64,000 nucleotides of DNA, taken from NCBI RefSeq assembly GCF_000346465.2, contig NC_034014.1:14169744-14233743 (forward strand). The letters run 5' to 3'. The notes below the pieces were generated by a model. That model was not told the DNA's origin. It did not search any database and was given only the letters and a program-made list of their open reading frames with translations. The DNA comes from Prunus persica (lineage: Eukaryota; Streptophyta; Magnoliopsida; Rosales; Rosaceae). This document shows positions 25,980 to 37,786 of the stretch, piece after piece; position 1 is the stretch's first letter, and each line of letters opens with the position of its first letter. Made by a program: the position numbers and the translations under genes.

Positions 25980-26351
25980 GGCGTGGTTTTCATTTTTCCT
26001 GGTTGAGGTTATATTGGGGATGGTTTACGGCATCTTGTCTTCGTTTTGTTTTGTTTTTTTTTCCCCCTTTTTTTGGTCAATGGTATTCAGCATCTTTAGT
26101 GTAAATAAATTTTGAATTTTGTGTTTTAACAATTTGGAAGTTTCGTAGCATTGTTAGTTGATCCAAGTAATTCAGTCTCTAGTCATGGCACAAATTCAAG
26201 CTCAGAAAAAGGGAAAGATGAACAACAGCAAAGAGCGTCATGAAACGAACCCAATAATTAACATGCTGTGTTGTAGTATAAGCAACTTTGCAGAGTTTGG
26301 CATTCAATGGAGGTAGCAAATGTTTTCTTTAAAAGTTTCCTTTGCTAACCT
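25980..26351. other. UMP kinase 3' flank
   Basis: This is the likely 3' untranslated region and spacer. No gene was recognised. Confidence 0.5.
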
Positions 26352-26720
26352 ATGTGGATCTTTGATACTAAATTTTGCTCTACTTCTAAACTTTGTCACT
26401 CGCATATTAATCAGGAGATGAAGGCTTATAATTTAGACTGTGTTATTCACCTCATTGATCCTTGTATTATTTCCGCCGTTACATGTAAGTTTTTCTTCTG
26501 GAATTGGGACTATGAAGATCAGCTTGTATGGCCATGGAGCAAGAATGGGCAATTTACAGTAAAGAGCGGCTATCGCTGGTCAATGGAGAATGGTCGGTGC
26601 TTGTCTCTGATCCTTCAGAATTCCAAGGTGGTTTGTAGCCCCTTTGACAAGCTTAAGGTTGAGAATGCTCTGCGTTTTCCAGAGAAGTGGAGACAATGGA
26701 AGTGGTTGTTGAGCCCTTAA
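26352..26720 (+). pseudogene. Fragment of a LINE-type reverse transcriptase C-terminus (zf-RVT-like)
   Basis: About 120 codons include YEDQLVWPWSKNGQFTVKSG, the typical stretch between the reverse transcriptase and the zinc-binding domain of plant non-LTR retrotransposon ORF2 proteins. The zinc-binding cysteines and the polymerase core are missing. It is a dead remnant in the 3' flank of the UMP kinase gene. Confidence 0.65.
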
Positions 26721-26812
26721 TTCTAATAGGTCATGGACACGTCATTTTGAGACTTCATGATCACGTCATCGATATAAACTTCGAGAGTGTGTTATTATAA
26801 AGTTTTTATCAA

Positions 26813-28122
26813 AAATAGCCCAAATTTACTTCATATTTTCATAAGTGTCAGCTTTAATAAAAACTATACAAAAAAATAACAAAAAAACTCACCTAAATAG
26901 ACTCAAATTCCCTCAAAGCTAAAACCCACTTAAACCTAAAATGCAAAACCTGCAATCTCTGTCTTCATCTGACTGACATAAAACATAAAAACTCCCATGC
27001 GTTTCGATCAATGTTATATCATTGGAGGGACAAGCTTTTGTGGGTACCTGCTTTTGTTGTTGATAATGATTAAGCCAAAAATCGTCCTTGACCCCAGTAA
27101 CAAGCTTCTGTAAATTATTTACTGGAATTTAAGAACCAGACATCTCAATTGGGCTCCCTTGTTTCCCATCATGTATATGCGCCCAACTTGAACCATGAGT
27201 TTTGTGGGAGCGATTTCCATCCCACTAGAATATTCGCCCAAAATTCTTTCGTCTTCTCCGCTTCTCTTTCAAGGACCACACCCGGGGGTGTTGGCCAAAA
27301 GCCCTCCGATACCTAAGTTAGGTTGGGTGTTTCAAGAAAAATCGGGTAGCTGAAACCGTGTGTGGTGGCCGGAGAGAGAAAGAAAATGGGGGAGAAGAGT
27401 TTGTGAGGGATAACTTATGCAGAGTTTGAGTAGGAATTCAGACGTACCTCAATCCTTGTGCATAGCCAAGTATTTATAAAGGGTCTCGGCGAGGTTGATA
27501 GGGTTGGTGTAGTTGGTGAGGTTGGTGTATTTAGAGATTAGGGATTTAACCAAATCCCTAATTAAGACGATGATCAAATACATCCAATTTGAATTAGGTA
27601 ACCTCCTAATTAATTCAAGTAACTCCCAATTAGGTTATGTAACTCCTAATTAGATCAAATAATTCTCAAATTGATTGGCCTAATTATTTGATATAGGGTG
27701 AAATATTTTGCTTCCACAAGTACTATTTCGAGGACTTGAAAATGCCAATCCCATTCCCATTTGAGTACACATCCCACTGAAAACTGTTTCAGCAAGTTTC
27801 TCTCTGCAATGAGGCCGACTTGAGTTCCCTATAACAGTAAGTTTTTATGTTTATTTACAGTGATGATCGCCATATTCATGTTTATTTACAGTGATGATAG
27901 CCATATTCTTCCCTCCAATGATATATAACATTGATCGATACGTATGGGAGTTTTTATGTCTGAAGTCAAATGAAAACAGAGATTGCAAGTTTTGTTTGTT
28001 AGGTTTACGCGGGTTTTAGTTTTGAGGGTATTTGAGTCTATTTAGGCGAACTTTTTACAATTTTTGGAAGTTTTTATAAAAACTGACATTTATGAAAATA
28101 ATGAGTAACTTTTGGCTCTTTA
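26813..28122. mobile_element. Element with about 230-bp terminal inverted repeats, nested solo LTR inside
   Basis: The left arm (about 26813-27045) and right arm (about 27915-28122) are inverted copies. Shared blocks include TTTTCATAARTGTCAG, AAACTCCCATRCGT inverse and a stretch around ATTGGAGGGA. Long TIRs suggest a Mutator-like element, but no 9-bp target duplication was found. A short direct repeat around GTTTATTTACAGTGATGAT occurs at 27850 and 27880. No transposase is present. Confidence 0.6.
27203..27718 (-). mobile_element. Probable solo LTR nested in the TIR element
   Basis: The segment has TGTGG...CCACA ends. Read on the minus strand it starts TGTGGAAGCAAAATATTTC, has a TTTATAAATACTTGGC TATA region (about 27470-27482) and then AACCTAACTTAGGTATCGGAGG (27301-27322), a motif shared with the LTR relics near 36.35 kb and 42.43 kb. 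Flanks AGTTT and AGTAC match only partly, so the target duplication is eroded or the ends are a few bases off. Confidence 0.55.
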
Positions 28123-28490
28123 ATACGTGGTTTTGCAGTCTTCAGTCCCAATAACATCACAACATACTCATATAACCCCCACTGCCCCAAACAGTGGTTT
28201 GCGTATATCTTCTTCTGTTAACATGGTTTGGTTGTGTTATCTAGGAAAGATAAGAGTTGATATATGCAAAGAATAGAGAGCAAATCATTACATCAACAAG
28301 AGTTTATATACGAGGCAAGTTCCTATTTGAATGCCCGAAGCAGTTAACAAGTTTAACGGTTGAGGGTTATTCACACTTTTAAAAGATTAGAAGGCTTAAA
28401 ACCAAATTGGAAGTCTAATTGGAAATCGAAAGTAGGTAATAAATACACGAGGCATTCGTAAATTTTTCCCAAATAATAAAATAGAGTGCT
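28123..28490. other. Spacer
   Basis: No gene or recognisable repeat beyond low-complexity AT-rich DNA. Confidence 0.45.
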
Positions 28491-28735
28491 GCTATTTTTA
28501 CTTGTCCTATTTTCCCACTCATCTTATCTTTCCACCCACCATGTAAATTTGAAAAAAATACAATCTTATCTTTCTACTCACTATTATTCTTAAAATACCC
28601 TTTCATTAGAGTGCTGCTATTTCCAATCCTAGTCGTATTTTCTCACCTATCTTATCTTCCCACCCACCATGTAAATTTGAAAAAATACAATCTCATCTTT
28701 GCACCCACCATTATTCCTAAAATAACATAATTATT
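28491..28735. repeat. Tandem pair of a roughly 125-bp repeat (third copy near 35.6 kb)
   Basis: Two copies share the order GTGCTGCTATTT, CTTATCTTTCCACCCACCAT and GTAAATTTGAAAAAA, starting near 28491 and 28613. A further copy is at about 35621-35735, and a degraded inverse copy ends near 29165. They are probably terminal pieces of a MITE family. Confidence 0.6.
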
Positions 28736-29723
28736 TCATTATTAATTCAAATAAAACCTAGAAATCAAGCAAAAAATTAAAAAAGATAACACAAACAAAC
28801 CCATCAACCTCTTCCTATTCTTCTTCTTCGATCACAATTCCAAAACCCAATAACCCTTTGAGTTATTCAACCCAAAATCATACCAAATACAAATGAAAAA
28901 AAAAATATATATATATATATCAATTCATTCATAGGGGCGGCTGTTGAGAGGAGGGAGGAGAGAAATCAGGAGAAACAAAATGAGGATGGGGAGGGTCGAT
29001 GGGTGCATGGGAAGATGAGACAGATTGTAGGGTAGGTTGTGGCTTTTGAAGAGGAGAGAGGAGAGGGGGGTGGGGGGGGGAGAGGAGGAGATGGGGTTCA
29101 GATGTATATTTGTCTTTAAATTTTGAAGATAAGGTGAGTGAGGAAATATGAGCAACCCTATAAAAGAGTAAAAGGACCAAGCTACGTAAAATAGTCAAAG
29201 TTATATTACGTAAATATTAAGTTTGACCTTTTTTATCCACTCCAATTTGCCAAAGTAAAAAAGTTTTGTTTTTAAAATTTTAAGTTTTTAAGAAAAAGCC
29301 AATAGAGTCTAGCCTAATGAAAAAGAACTTTGACAAGTGATCCTAGGTTCGAGCACAGATGACAACGTAGTGCATGTGAGAAACCCCCATTCTCTTGTAA
29401 TTTAGTCTATCACTTATATTAAAAATATATATATATATGTAACAAATGACTATAACAAATTTGTCCCCACATTTATGAGGATAAAAATTAATGAACAAGT
29501 TATTTGATTTCGGCTTCTTGGGCTTCGAACTGGACTTCTTTTTGTTAGTAGCCCAAAGAATGGCTCCTTTAAGCGGCCCAGGGGAAAAATAATCAGGGCA
29601 AAACTCAGCATAAGCGAAGATTGATTTGTCTGTAGACTCTGCAGCAATTTCTCTTTGGAGGCATTGCCAATTTCGTTCAAAAGTAACTGGTTGCAATAGC
29701 ATCCTTCCACAAGAGCCACATTG
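28736..29723. other. Spacer and upstream region of the ribosomal protein gene
   Basis: It contains a TA run (28903-28920), a purine-rich patch (28935-29100) that creates spurious Pro/Ser-rich minus-strand frames, and AT-rich DNA. The promoter of the bL17m gene should lie here (about 29400-29720), but no motif stands out. Confidence 0.4.
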
Positions 29724-32477
29724 ATGACGAAGTTCAGGAAGCTCAACCGACCCACGGGTCACCGCATGTCCATGCTCAGGTTCCTTTTTTTTTTTTCCAG
29801 TTTTGGTTAGCTCAGCTTTAGCTTTCCATGCCCAAAAGCTTTTTTCAAATTTATTTATTTTCAAAGTTGAAAAAAAAAATTATTCTGATTTTCATCTGTA
29901 GGACGATGGTGTCACAGTTGGTGAAGCACGAGCGGATTGAAACCACTGTTGCCAAGGTACCTTCTCTTCTTCTTTTTAACGGTTTCGGAATTTCATATGT
30001 TTACAATTTTAGGGTTTTTTTGAAATAATTTGGCTTTTGTGACCAGCAAGTTAAAGGGAAAGAAAGGAATGTTCAGCATAAGCTCTGGAATTTCGGGAAA
30101 TTTAAATATCATTGGGATCAATGTGCAAAATGAATTTTATGTTCAAATGTTCTGTTTTCTTTATTTTTCAGGCCAAAGAGATTCGACGTGAAGCTGATAA
30201 AATGGTGCAGCTTGGAAAAGATGTATGTATTGGTTCTGCCACAATTATGTTTAAAATTACATTTACAAATAGTTTCTTACCAGTTTCTACATTTTTATAG
30301 TTAATAATCTTCATCATAAAATGAAATTCTCTGTTTCAATTAACATATAGGCCTACAACAGTTGAAGAGAATCTCAAAGTTAGTAGTTCAATTAACATAT
30401 AGGCTTACTTTCACTTTCAATTAAAGAAATCAATGTCTGACATAACCCACCTGCTGAGAAGTATGTGTTTGAGTAACCCCTAGTTACAAAGTTTGCTCTT
30501 CCTGTGAGTTGTGACTTGTTAGTTTAATCTGACAGAAATTTAGTTTGATCTTAGATAACCCACCATGAAACTAAAATATGAGGTGCATGCATTAGAGCGA
30601 GCTTGACTTGCATCGGTTATGCTTTATGTTGTCCTGGCTCAAGGGATCTAGTTTTGGAATTTTTGAAGTTACATAAACCTGTGTAACTTTTGTATTTAGG
30701 TCTTCAAGTCACTTCTATGATGAAAACCGGCCTAGTTATTTGAATGAAAAAGACTTGTGCGGCCTGCTGTTTGGAAAATTAATTAGAACAGGGACTCTAA
30801 CAGGCTCTCTCTACAGAGTCTTCAAGAAAGATGATAGTTAGTTGACAAGAGTAATTTAAACTCCACTTATGAGTACCCAATAAATTATGTCCTGGAGGAG
30901 CCATAAGTTCAGCTGCTCAGTTAGTTTCATGATAAAAATGATTTAGGTGAAACTCTTCTCTGTTAACCAGATTTGGTCTTTTGATAGATTGCTTTGACCT
31001 GGATGAGTAAATGTTTCAATATACTTTTGATCTAAAATGACTTTAGAAGGTATTGACCAAAGTTCTCACACTAGATTTGGGTATTAGAATCTGAAGTATG
31101 TTTTGAACACACTTAAATGATACGCTAGTTTTCCAATCGCAAAGTTCTGGAATTATCTTACCATAAATTCACTTAATTGTTTTTTTTTTTTCCCCTTCTA
31201 GCATGATTCTATCCTCTTTCAAAACTGTCACAGGGTTCCCTTTGTGCTGTAAGGCGTGCTGCTGCTTTTGTGCGTGGGGATGATGTAATGCACAAGCTGT
31301 TTACAGAATTAGCTTATCGATACAAGTGAATCTCGAACCTCTTGCTTTCTGAGTGTTTTATCTTTGTTTTTGTTACATTGGTTTTATTTTATATTACAGA
31401 GATCGAACAGGTGGATACACAAGACTACTTCGGACTCGTATACGAGTTGGTGATGCTGCACCTATGGCCTATATTGAGTAAGGCGATTATTTATTACTTG
31501 ACAGAAATATGCTTTTCTATCCGCCAAAATAGCAAAAGGAAATATATTTGTCCAATTTAGAGACTTGTAGAGGTTGTAGGTTTTACCCCTTATAGGCACA
31601 CGTACATGTAACACCCAAACAGAAAACTAAGAGGAGATGAATCCACCCATTTAGAACCCATCTATTAGAGTCCAAAGACAAATCAAGGGAAGCCAAGGAA
31701 ACATCAAATGCGATCAAGCACCTAAAGAAAAATATTAAGAAAGTTCACAAAAAAATTTAGGTAAAACAAATGTTTAAGCAAATTTTACTGGATGCATGCA
31801 TTGCATACATAATGTTTGTGGGGGTAAATGGGTAATGGTTGGTCCTATTCGTATTGATAGGGTAGGAGGGGTATGGGTAATAAACCAAGATTAAATGGAT
31901 AAATGGGATATTTTTGTCACCCACCCTATACATATGATGCACTCTAACCCCTTTCCCATCTAGGGAAACTTGTCTGCCGTGCTGAATGCATTTTCTAATG
32001 CGAGGACCTGTGACTTTGGTGATTACTTTGGTTACTAATTTTTTCCGATGGTGATTGTCCAATAAGTGATGCTTTTTAAAATGTCAACCCACCTTTCTCC
32101 TTAGGGTTGAAAATGGGGGTTTGGAAACCAAATTCTGAGGACACATCTTCTTGCCAGCAAAGCCAAAACAACTACACAATTTGTTTGTCTACGTACCCCA
32201 CTGATAATTTTAATAGGAATGAGTGCAATTCTATCCATTAGATGACTCTAATAGCACATAATTGGTTGATTTGACTGTTTTGCTCAATATTGATTGAAGT
32301 TGGGCCGCATTTTGACTATTGACAGTCTTGTATAGGTTCATTGACAGAGAAAATGAGCTCAGACAATCAAAACCACCAGCTCCTCAACCACAGAGAGTTC
32401 CCTTGGATCCTTGGGCAAGGTCGAAGCTTTGCAAGCAGTTTGCACCACCCAAAGAAGATAAGAGCTCAGATATTTGA
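29724..32477 (+). CDS. Mitochondrial large ribosomal subunit protein bL17m
   Basis: This is a component of the mitochondrial 50S-type subunit, where bL17 contacts 23S-type rRNA near the tunnel exit. Six exons join in phase: 29724-29779, 29902-29956, 30172-30222, 31234-31325, 31400-31477 and 32336-32477, giving 157 residues. The short first exon encodes [19 protein letters not shown], the conserved L17 start. It is followed by [20 protein letters not shown] and [16 protein letters not shown], the L17 core. The [20 protein letters not shown] stretch and the PLDPWARSK tail fit plant mitochondrial rather than chloroplast L17. The start is fixed by homology, since the first exon lies under a longer opposing open frame and is easy to miss. 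No separate presequence is visible, as in other plant bL17m proteins. Confidence 0.93.
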
Positions 32478-33284
32478 TTTGGCGTATTAAGATTTTATTT
32501 CAATAATTTCCTGAGTCTCCAGTATCTTATGATTCTCTTGAGAGGTGGTCCCCCATATTTTTGTAATTCCTCTCATAGGAAGTCTCTGATTTCTTGTGAT
32601 TTTTCGGCCCTGTTTGATATGGATGTGGATTATAATGTAGTATCACAAATTCGTACCCTGTTCTTTTATTTTTCTCATAATCATCAAATAGGAATGCGTT
32701 CTGCTTATCTGTTTTATGTTAAAAAATACCATGCCATTGCTTTAAATTTCACCATCAATATTTCTCTCTTTCTAAGCATCGGACTTGAAATCGAGAGAAG
32801 TTGATGCGTCATTGAAACCTTCATTATGTGCAGTTGAATTTCACGTAGATCAAACATTCAACTGCTGGCCCCTTACCCTTCATGTATCCCCTTAAAATGG
32901 CAGGAGTCCCTAACAGATGCCTATATCTTGATTTTCTGTGTTTGACAATTATAATTTATATACGTGTTTGATCTGTATCAGGCTGTATATGTTCTGGGTT
33001 GAATGCAAAAGGCAAGATCAATTTTGCAAAAAAATCTCCATACATGAGTCACTTGATTGGCTTACTACTAATGGTCTTCTTTCCTAATCTTTATCTAGAT
33101 AAATTTACTATTTGTTGGAGAACTTTGGAAGCTAGGAATAAGTTACTTTTTTAGAATGAGCAACCTAATATGAATGATTTCATTTTTTATTTTATTTTGA
33201 TGAGATAGGAGGGACAAACCCCAAAAAGAAACAATGATTTCATTTTTCAAATTAATAATGTGTTATATGATTTTTATTTTAGTA
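32478..33284. other. bL17m 3' flank and spacer
   Basis: This is the likely 3' untranslated region followed by AT-rich spacer. No other gene was recognised. The last nine bases (33276-33284) form the left target duplication of the next element. Confidence 0.45.
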
Positions 33285-33837
33285 GGCAAAAAGTCATTTT
33301 TGGTACTTGCAGTTTGCCACTTTTACCACTTTGGTCATAGTTGTTTCATTGGTCAATTTGTCCGTGTGGATTCAATTTGAAGCAATTGAAGGACAATTCT
33401 CAATTTCTGTCAATTTCTTTTAACTTATGTTAGTTGTAAAAGGGTAATTCGGTTCATAGGAGAGAGACTTTGGAGACTTTGGAAAAGGCGAAAGGAGAGA
33501 ATGTTTAAAAGAAGTCAAAATGGACAAAATTGCTCTTATTTATTTTTGGATTTCTTAAGGAATTATTTATATTTGCATGTCTTTTGTTTGAGAGTTGAGA
33601 GGTTTTTGAGTTTTTTTTGAAAAAGTTTTGGTTTTTTTCAAAAGTGTGAGTTTTTTTGTGTTTAAAACCTAAATTTACCTTTAAAAAATACATTTCTTTT
33701 AAAAATAAATAATACAAATATAAATTTAAAAACTTAATTTAAAAATAAAAATAAACCTCTCCCCCCATCTCCCCTCAACCCCTACGCCCAGCCACTGGCG
33801 ACATCGTACTCCACCTCCACGCCCATGCCCCCTTCAT

Positions 33838-34072
33838 TTGATTTCTAGATCTCGTTCGAGGTCAAGATCAAGGCCTCCAAGTGAAGTTGTCTCTGGTGAG
33901 GGCTTCAAGGACTCTTCTCAAAAGTCCCAGGCGCTAAGAAAGCCCAAAAATCTGTTAAGAAGAGAAATAAGGATGCTGGGTGTGGAGAGGCAGATTCTCA
34001 CTTTAAAACCAAAGCACTTGTTCTCTGGAAAATGATCAATTGGAAAAACCCAAAGGCGGTGAGATATTTCAG
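33838..34072 (+). pseudogene. Exon-like fragment with an RS stretch inside the Mutator-like element, unrecognised
   Basis: This part has higher complexity than its surroundings. It begins with a short Ser/Arg repeat (RSRSRSRSRPPS) and continues with GEGFKDSSQ. After an apparent frameshift a second frame gives KKRNKDAGCGEADSHFKTKA and KNPKAVRYFR, ending at a possible splice donor (CAG|GTACCC). This is what a captured host-gene piece would look like (Pack-MULE). I could not identify the parent gene. Confidence 0.4.
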
Positions 34073-34241
34073 GTACCCCTTGCATCAATTTTGATTAAGC
34101 CTTGTCTTTGTTTTGAGCAACCCTTTAGTGGAAAGAAAAAACACAGTAAATCCTATAGAGTAACTTTCTAATTCTTGTCTGACAGTACACCTTGGGGTTT
34201 GGTGTCTGCACTAAACTGCAATTACATAATTTTTTTTGTTT

Positions 34242-34273
<32 letters not shown>

Positions 34274-34294
34274 GGGTTTGTAGGTACACAGAGT

Positions 34295-35212
34295 TAGAGC
34301 TCGTCAATGGGCCGGGCCGGGCTAGTTCGGCCCAAATTTGATGGGCTTGAGTTGGGCCGGGCCGGGCTTTAAAAAGAAGAAGAGAAAATATTGGGCTGGA
34401 CCGGGCCGGATTTTTTTTAGAAAATTCAAAGCCCAAGCCCGACCCATGAGTCGAGCTTGAGAAAGCCCATCGGGCCGGGCGGGGCTAAACGGGCCCTACT
34501 TCATTAAAAAAAATTATTAACTTAATCATAAAGGCATTTTAGTCCAACTTTGAGATTAAACTCACTTAATTCCAATATTTTCACTTCAAACCAAATTCAT
34601 AAAATACCCAATAAAGTCACACAACATATAAGATTTTCCACAAAAATAATAAAACAAAGTATTATTTTTGAGGTTATTACATAATTAGATTGTAATACGT
34701 TTTAAGAAATCATTTTCAAAAATACTAACTATAAAAAAAAAAAATTAAAAGGATGGTATGAATAAATATGCAAATATTTGGTGATGTGTTCAAGAAAAAC
34801 ATGATTATATTTGGTGGTACGATTATGTTTCGTGATATGATTATATATATATAATTGTTGAATTAATAATTGACACAAATTAATGTGCTAATCATCCAAT
34901 TATAAACTAGAAATGAGTAAAGAAAAGTAAATGAAATGAAACAAATTATATATGTGATTTAAATGATATAATCCTAAACCTAAACTCTTATTTATACATA
35001 ATTATATATATATATGGGCCTAATGGGCCGGGCTGGGCCGGACTTTCTTGGCTTAATCGGGCTGGGCCTATGGGCTGGGCCGGGCTTCAGACACCTAAGC
35101 CCAAGCCTAGCCCGGTCCAAGGCGGGTTGGGCCATCTCAAAGCCTATAACGGGCCGGGGTGGACTTTTTTTCGATGGGCCGAGCAAGCCCGCGGGCCAAA
35201 TGATGAGGCCTA
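34295..35212. mobile_element. hAT-like MITE nested in the second Mutator-like element
   Basis: The ends are TAGAGCTCGTCAATGGGCC and the inverse TAGGCCTCATCATTTGGCC. A perfect 8-bp target duplication CACAGAGT is at 34287-34294 and 35213-35220. Both sub-terminal regions are rich in GGGCCGGGC-type repeats, while the middle is AT-rich. It is non-coding. Confidence 0.85.
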
Positions 35213-35562
35213 CACAGAGTTGAAGTTTTCGGTCCCAGAGATTGAGATTTTAGGGCTACACATAGAAAACATGGGGATTGAGAGTTTTCTCAATTTTAAG
35301 ATTTGAATTTAATTTTTTTTTTAATTCGACTTTAATTTTTTTTTAATGAATGAATTTTTAATAATTTGTTGACCGAATTGCCCCTCCACAACTAATAGAA
35401 GTTAAAAGAAGTTAAAAGAAATTGACATAAATTGAGGATTGTTCTTGAATTGCTTCAAATTGAAACCAAAAAGACAAAATTGACAAAATTGAAACGACAA
35501 GTACTAAAGTGGTAAAAGTGACAAGCTACAGGGGCCAAAAGTGACTTTTTGACATTGTAGTA

Positions 35563-35856
35563 TAAAGAATAATACTACTAAATTTTGAGGTTCGGTTCCC
35601 ATGGGATCCCAATTTTCAATAGTGCTGCTATTTTTGTCCCCATCTTATTTCCCCACCCACCTTATCTTTCCTCCCACCATGTAAATTTGAAAAAACACAA
35701 TCTTATCTTTCTGCCCACCATTATTCCTATACTTTAATTATTAATTCAAGAACATTCCCTTTGCTAATCCTCAACACAAATGTAACACTATTAACTTTTA
35801 AATAAATAAAAATATATTGACCCAAAAAAAAAAAAAAAACACCCTAACATTCCCAC
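35563..35856. repeat. Repeat remnant related to 28491-28735
   Basis: GTGCTGCTATTT, CCACCCACCTTATCTTTCC and ATGTAAATTTGAAAAAAC blocks match the tandem pair at 28.5 kb in the same orientation. An A-run at 35826-35840 follows. Confidence 0.55.
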
Positions 35857-36400
35857 TGTGAGAGCAAATATTCCAGCTTCCAATCACAAGGCGTCACGTG
35901 GATAAGAAGAATATCACCTAGGTCATTAATTGGACCAATTTATTTGGCCAATTAATTGAGACAAAAAAAGGGGATATTATCTTTATTTGGGAATATAATC
36001 ACCAATTATAGATAATATCATCAATTAGGGATTTAATCATAATCAAAATCCCTAATTGACTCAATATCTCCATTTAAAGGAATGAAGATATTCTTTGAAA
36101 AACACTAGATGGCTAGAGTCCTATAAATATATAGCCACATTCAACAAATGAGGTAATTCCAAAACCATACGAAAAACTCCTCTTTCTCTCCCTAGCTGTT
36201 GGCCACCTCCATTGCCGCTAGCCACTCCTTCCACACTGCTAAGTGCCACCATTCATGGCTCCAGCCACCCTGATCTGCACGTGAGAAAAACTCCGTCCAG
36301 TTTAGCTATTGTCGCATATTTTTTCAAAGATCCAATTGAATTAACTTAGGCATCGGAGGGCCTTTGATAAACGCCTCCCCAATGTGGTCTTTTACTCCTA
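35857..36400 (+). mobile_element. LTR relic (+ strand)
   Basis: It starts TGTGAGAGCAAATATT, similar to the minus-strand LTR at 27203-27718. A TATAAATATATAGCC box lies near 36123, and the shared motif TAACTTAGGCATCGGAGGG is at 36342-36360. The right end is not clear and no flanking duplication was found, so the end coordinate is approximate. Confidence 0.5.
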
Positions 36401-36789
36401 TTTGTTTTGCTTGAATTGAGGAAGAGAGAGAAGTCTATGGCATGCCTTGTTAATAACATACTATTTAAAGAAAATTTGGAACTTCGCATAAGCATCACCT
36501 GAAAGCTTCGAGCACATCATCATCTCTCTTTATTTTTGGCACGAAAAATGTCCAGCAAACTAGCTGAAAGCTTCGAGCATATCATCACCTAATTAAATAC
36601 GTACAATTGAGGTAAACCAAATATATCTAATTAGTACTTTTTGATAACAAAGCAGGAAAAAGCAAGAGAAGCAAAATGCTCAAGAATTTGAATCTGTTAT
36701 TGTTTAGAAAGGCTCCTTTTGTCTAGTAAACCACCCCACCTACGTCTTCTAATCTTCAATTGGCCTGCGCTGTACTCAGTAAACCAAGA
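36401..36789. other. Spacer
   Basis: Non-coding. A GAAAGCTTCGAGCAYATCATCA stretch occurs twice (about 36500 and 36567). Confidence 0.45.
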
Positions 36790-37305
36790 TGTAAGTGACC
36801 AAATGTGACAGTTCTATGGTCAACACTTAGTTTCATACCTGGCAAAAGGACATCCTTCGGATAATTGAAACTTTGCCACCATACCCTCTTCACCGTTGAT
36901 CCGTTTTGATCGACTCAAGGTTGACTTCATGTAGGACAAAATTGCCAGAATCCAAGGGGGTAGCCACAACATTACTAGTGTTGATATTGGTATAGGCTTG
37001 TGGAGCAGTGTAAAGTTGGATAGGGTTCCCAGTACCATTGTGTGTAATTTTGAGGGTTGAATTCATTTCTTCCAAAGTAAGAACTCCCGTAAAAGGGTAT
37101 GGAATAGGTTTGTCTCCGTTCGCAACCCATGCTAATTCATGTAATTTGGCTTGCGCCAGATAGCTAGGTAGCTGGCTGGAGTACTTGGAATTGTTACGAG
37201 CAGTTAGGTAGAAACCCAAAGTGAACTTCCCATTTGCAGAGTAATCTAGAGTTTCACCTCTGGTTTGAGTGTGTCCATGCCGCTTGCACCACGAGTTAAG
37301 GTGAT
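36790..37305 (-). pseudogene. G-type lectin S-receptor-like kinase fragment (bulb-lectin domain)
   Basis: On the minus strand the sequence gives parts of the bulb-type lectin domain found at the N-terminus of S-locus-type receptor kinases: TLDYSANGKFTLGFYLTARN, then LHELAWVANGDKPIPYP, then LDSGNFVLHEVN. In another frame it gives WWQSFNYPKDVLLPGMKL, where the family has a WQSFDYPTDTLLPGMKL-like block. At least two frameshifts separate these pieces (before ETLDYS and after KTDQR). There is no signal peptide, S-locus glycoprotein, PAN, membrane or kinase region in the window. It is therefore a truncated dead copy of a plasma-membrane receptor gene, most likely a remnant of a tandem cluster elsewhere. 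Confidence 0.8.
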
Positions 37306-37613
37306 ACTGCAGCTAGCCATGAATGACTACTGCCGCTAGTTCTGATCCAAATAATGAATTTTTCTGCTGGTTGAAAACTTAAATTGGCTTGTGTTTGTGT
37401 TTACTGCAAATTATTCTGACCAGGGTACCTGTGTACTTAAGTCAGGTTTCTATTCAAAATGGAGCCTGTTGATACATATTCACATGAGATGTATTGCATC
37501 TGATAAGTTTAAGCACACACAAAAAATCATGCACTCATTTAGTACTAACAAGTCTTTCTTTTCTTTTTTTTCTTTTTTTGAAATATGATACGTAAAATTT
37601 TCTTCGCCATAAG
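37306..37613. other. Spacer
   Basis: Nothing recognised apart from a T/C-rich run at 37553-37580. Confidence 0.45.
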
Positions 37614-37786
37614 CCATTTGTCAGAGATAGAGAATAAATACATAGATAAAAAGAGAGATGAAGAAGGGTGGTGGGAGGGATGAGAAAATGAATGAAACAT
37701 GAAAACAACTTAACATTGTTTTTATTCCACCTCCCTTCCTCTGTTCTTATTTTCCCAAATATTTCATCTATATCTCTAACAAATGG
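37614..37786. repeat. Fold-back MITE-like inverted repeat (173 bp)
   Basis: The segment starts CCATTTGTCAGAGATAGAG and ends with the inverse of CCATTTGTTAGAGATATAG. Most of its length can fold into one imperfect hairpin, with GAAGGGAGG-type blocks also paired. It is non-coding. Confidence 0.65.

Larger units (their letters stand above)
33285..35553. mobile_element. Mutator-like element with long terminal inverted repeats (member 2)
   Basis: The ends are GGCAAAAAGTC and the inverse GTCAAAAAGTC, with TIRs of about 170-200 bp. The TIRs share CTTTTACCACTTT and further blocks with each other and with the element at 20751-22222. Flanks are ATTTTAGTA (33276-33284) and ATTGTAGTA (35554-35562), a 9-bp target duplication with one mismatch, diagnostic of Mutator-like elements. 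No transposase is present. The interior holds an exon-like fragment (33838-34072) and a nested hAT-like MITE. Confidence 0.82.

Noticed and set aside
28925..29198. Pro/Ser-rich minus-strand frames
   Set aside because: They derive from a purine-rich low-complexity patch with no domain.
29343..29864. 173-codon minus-strand open frame over the bL17m first exon
   Set aside because: No known domain. It lies opposite a well-supported exon, and its composition follows the other strand.
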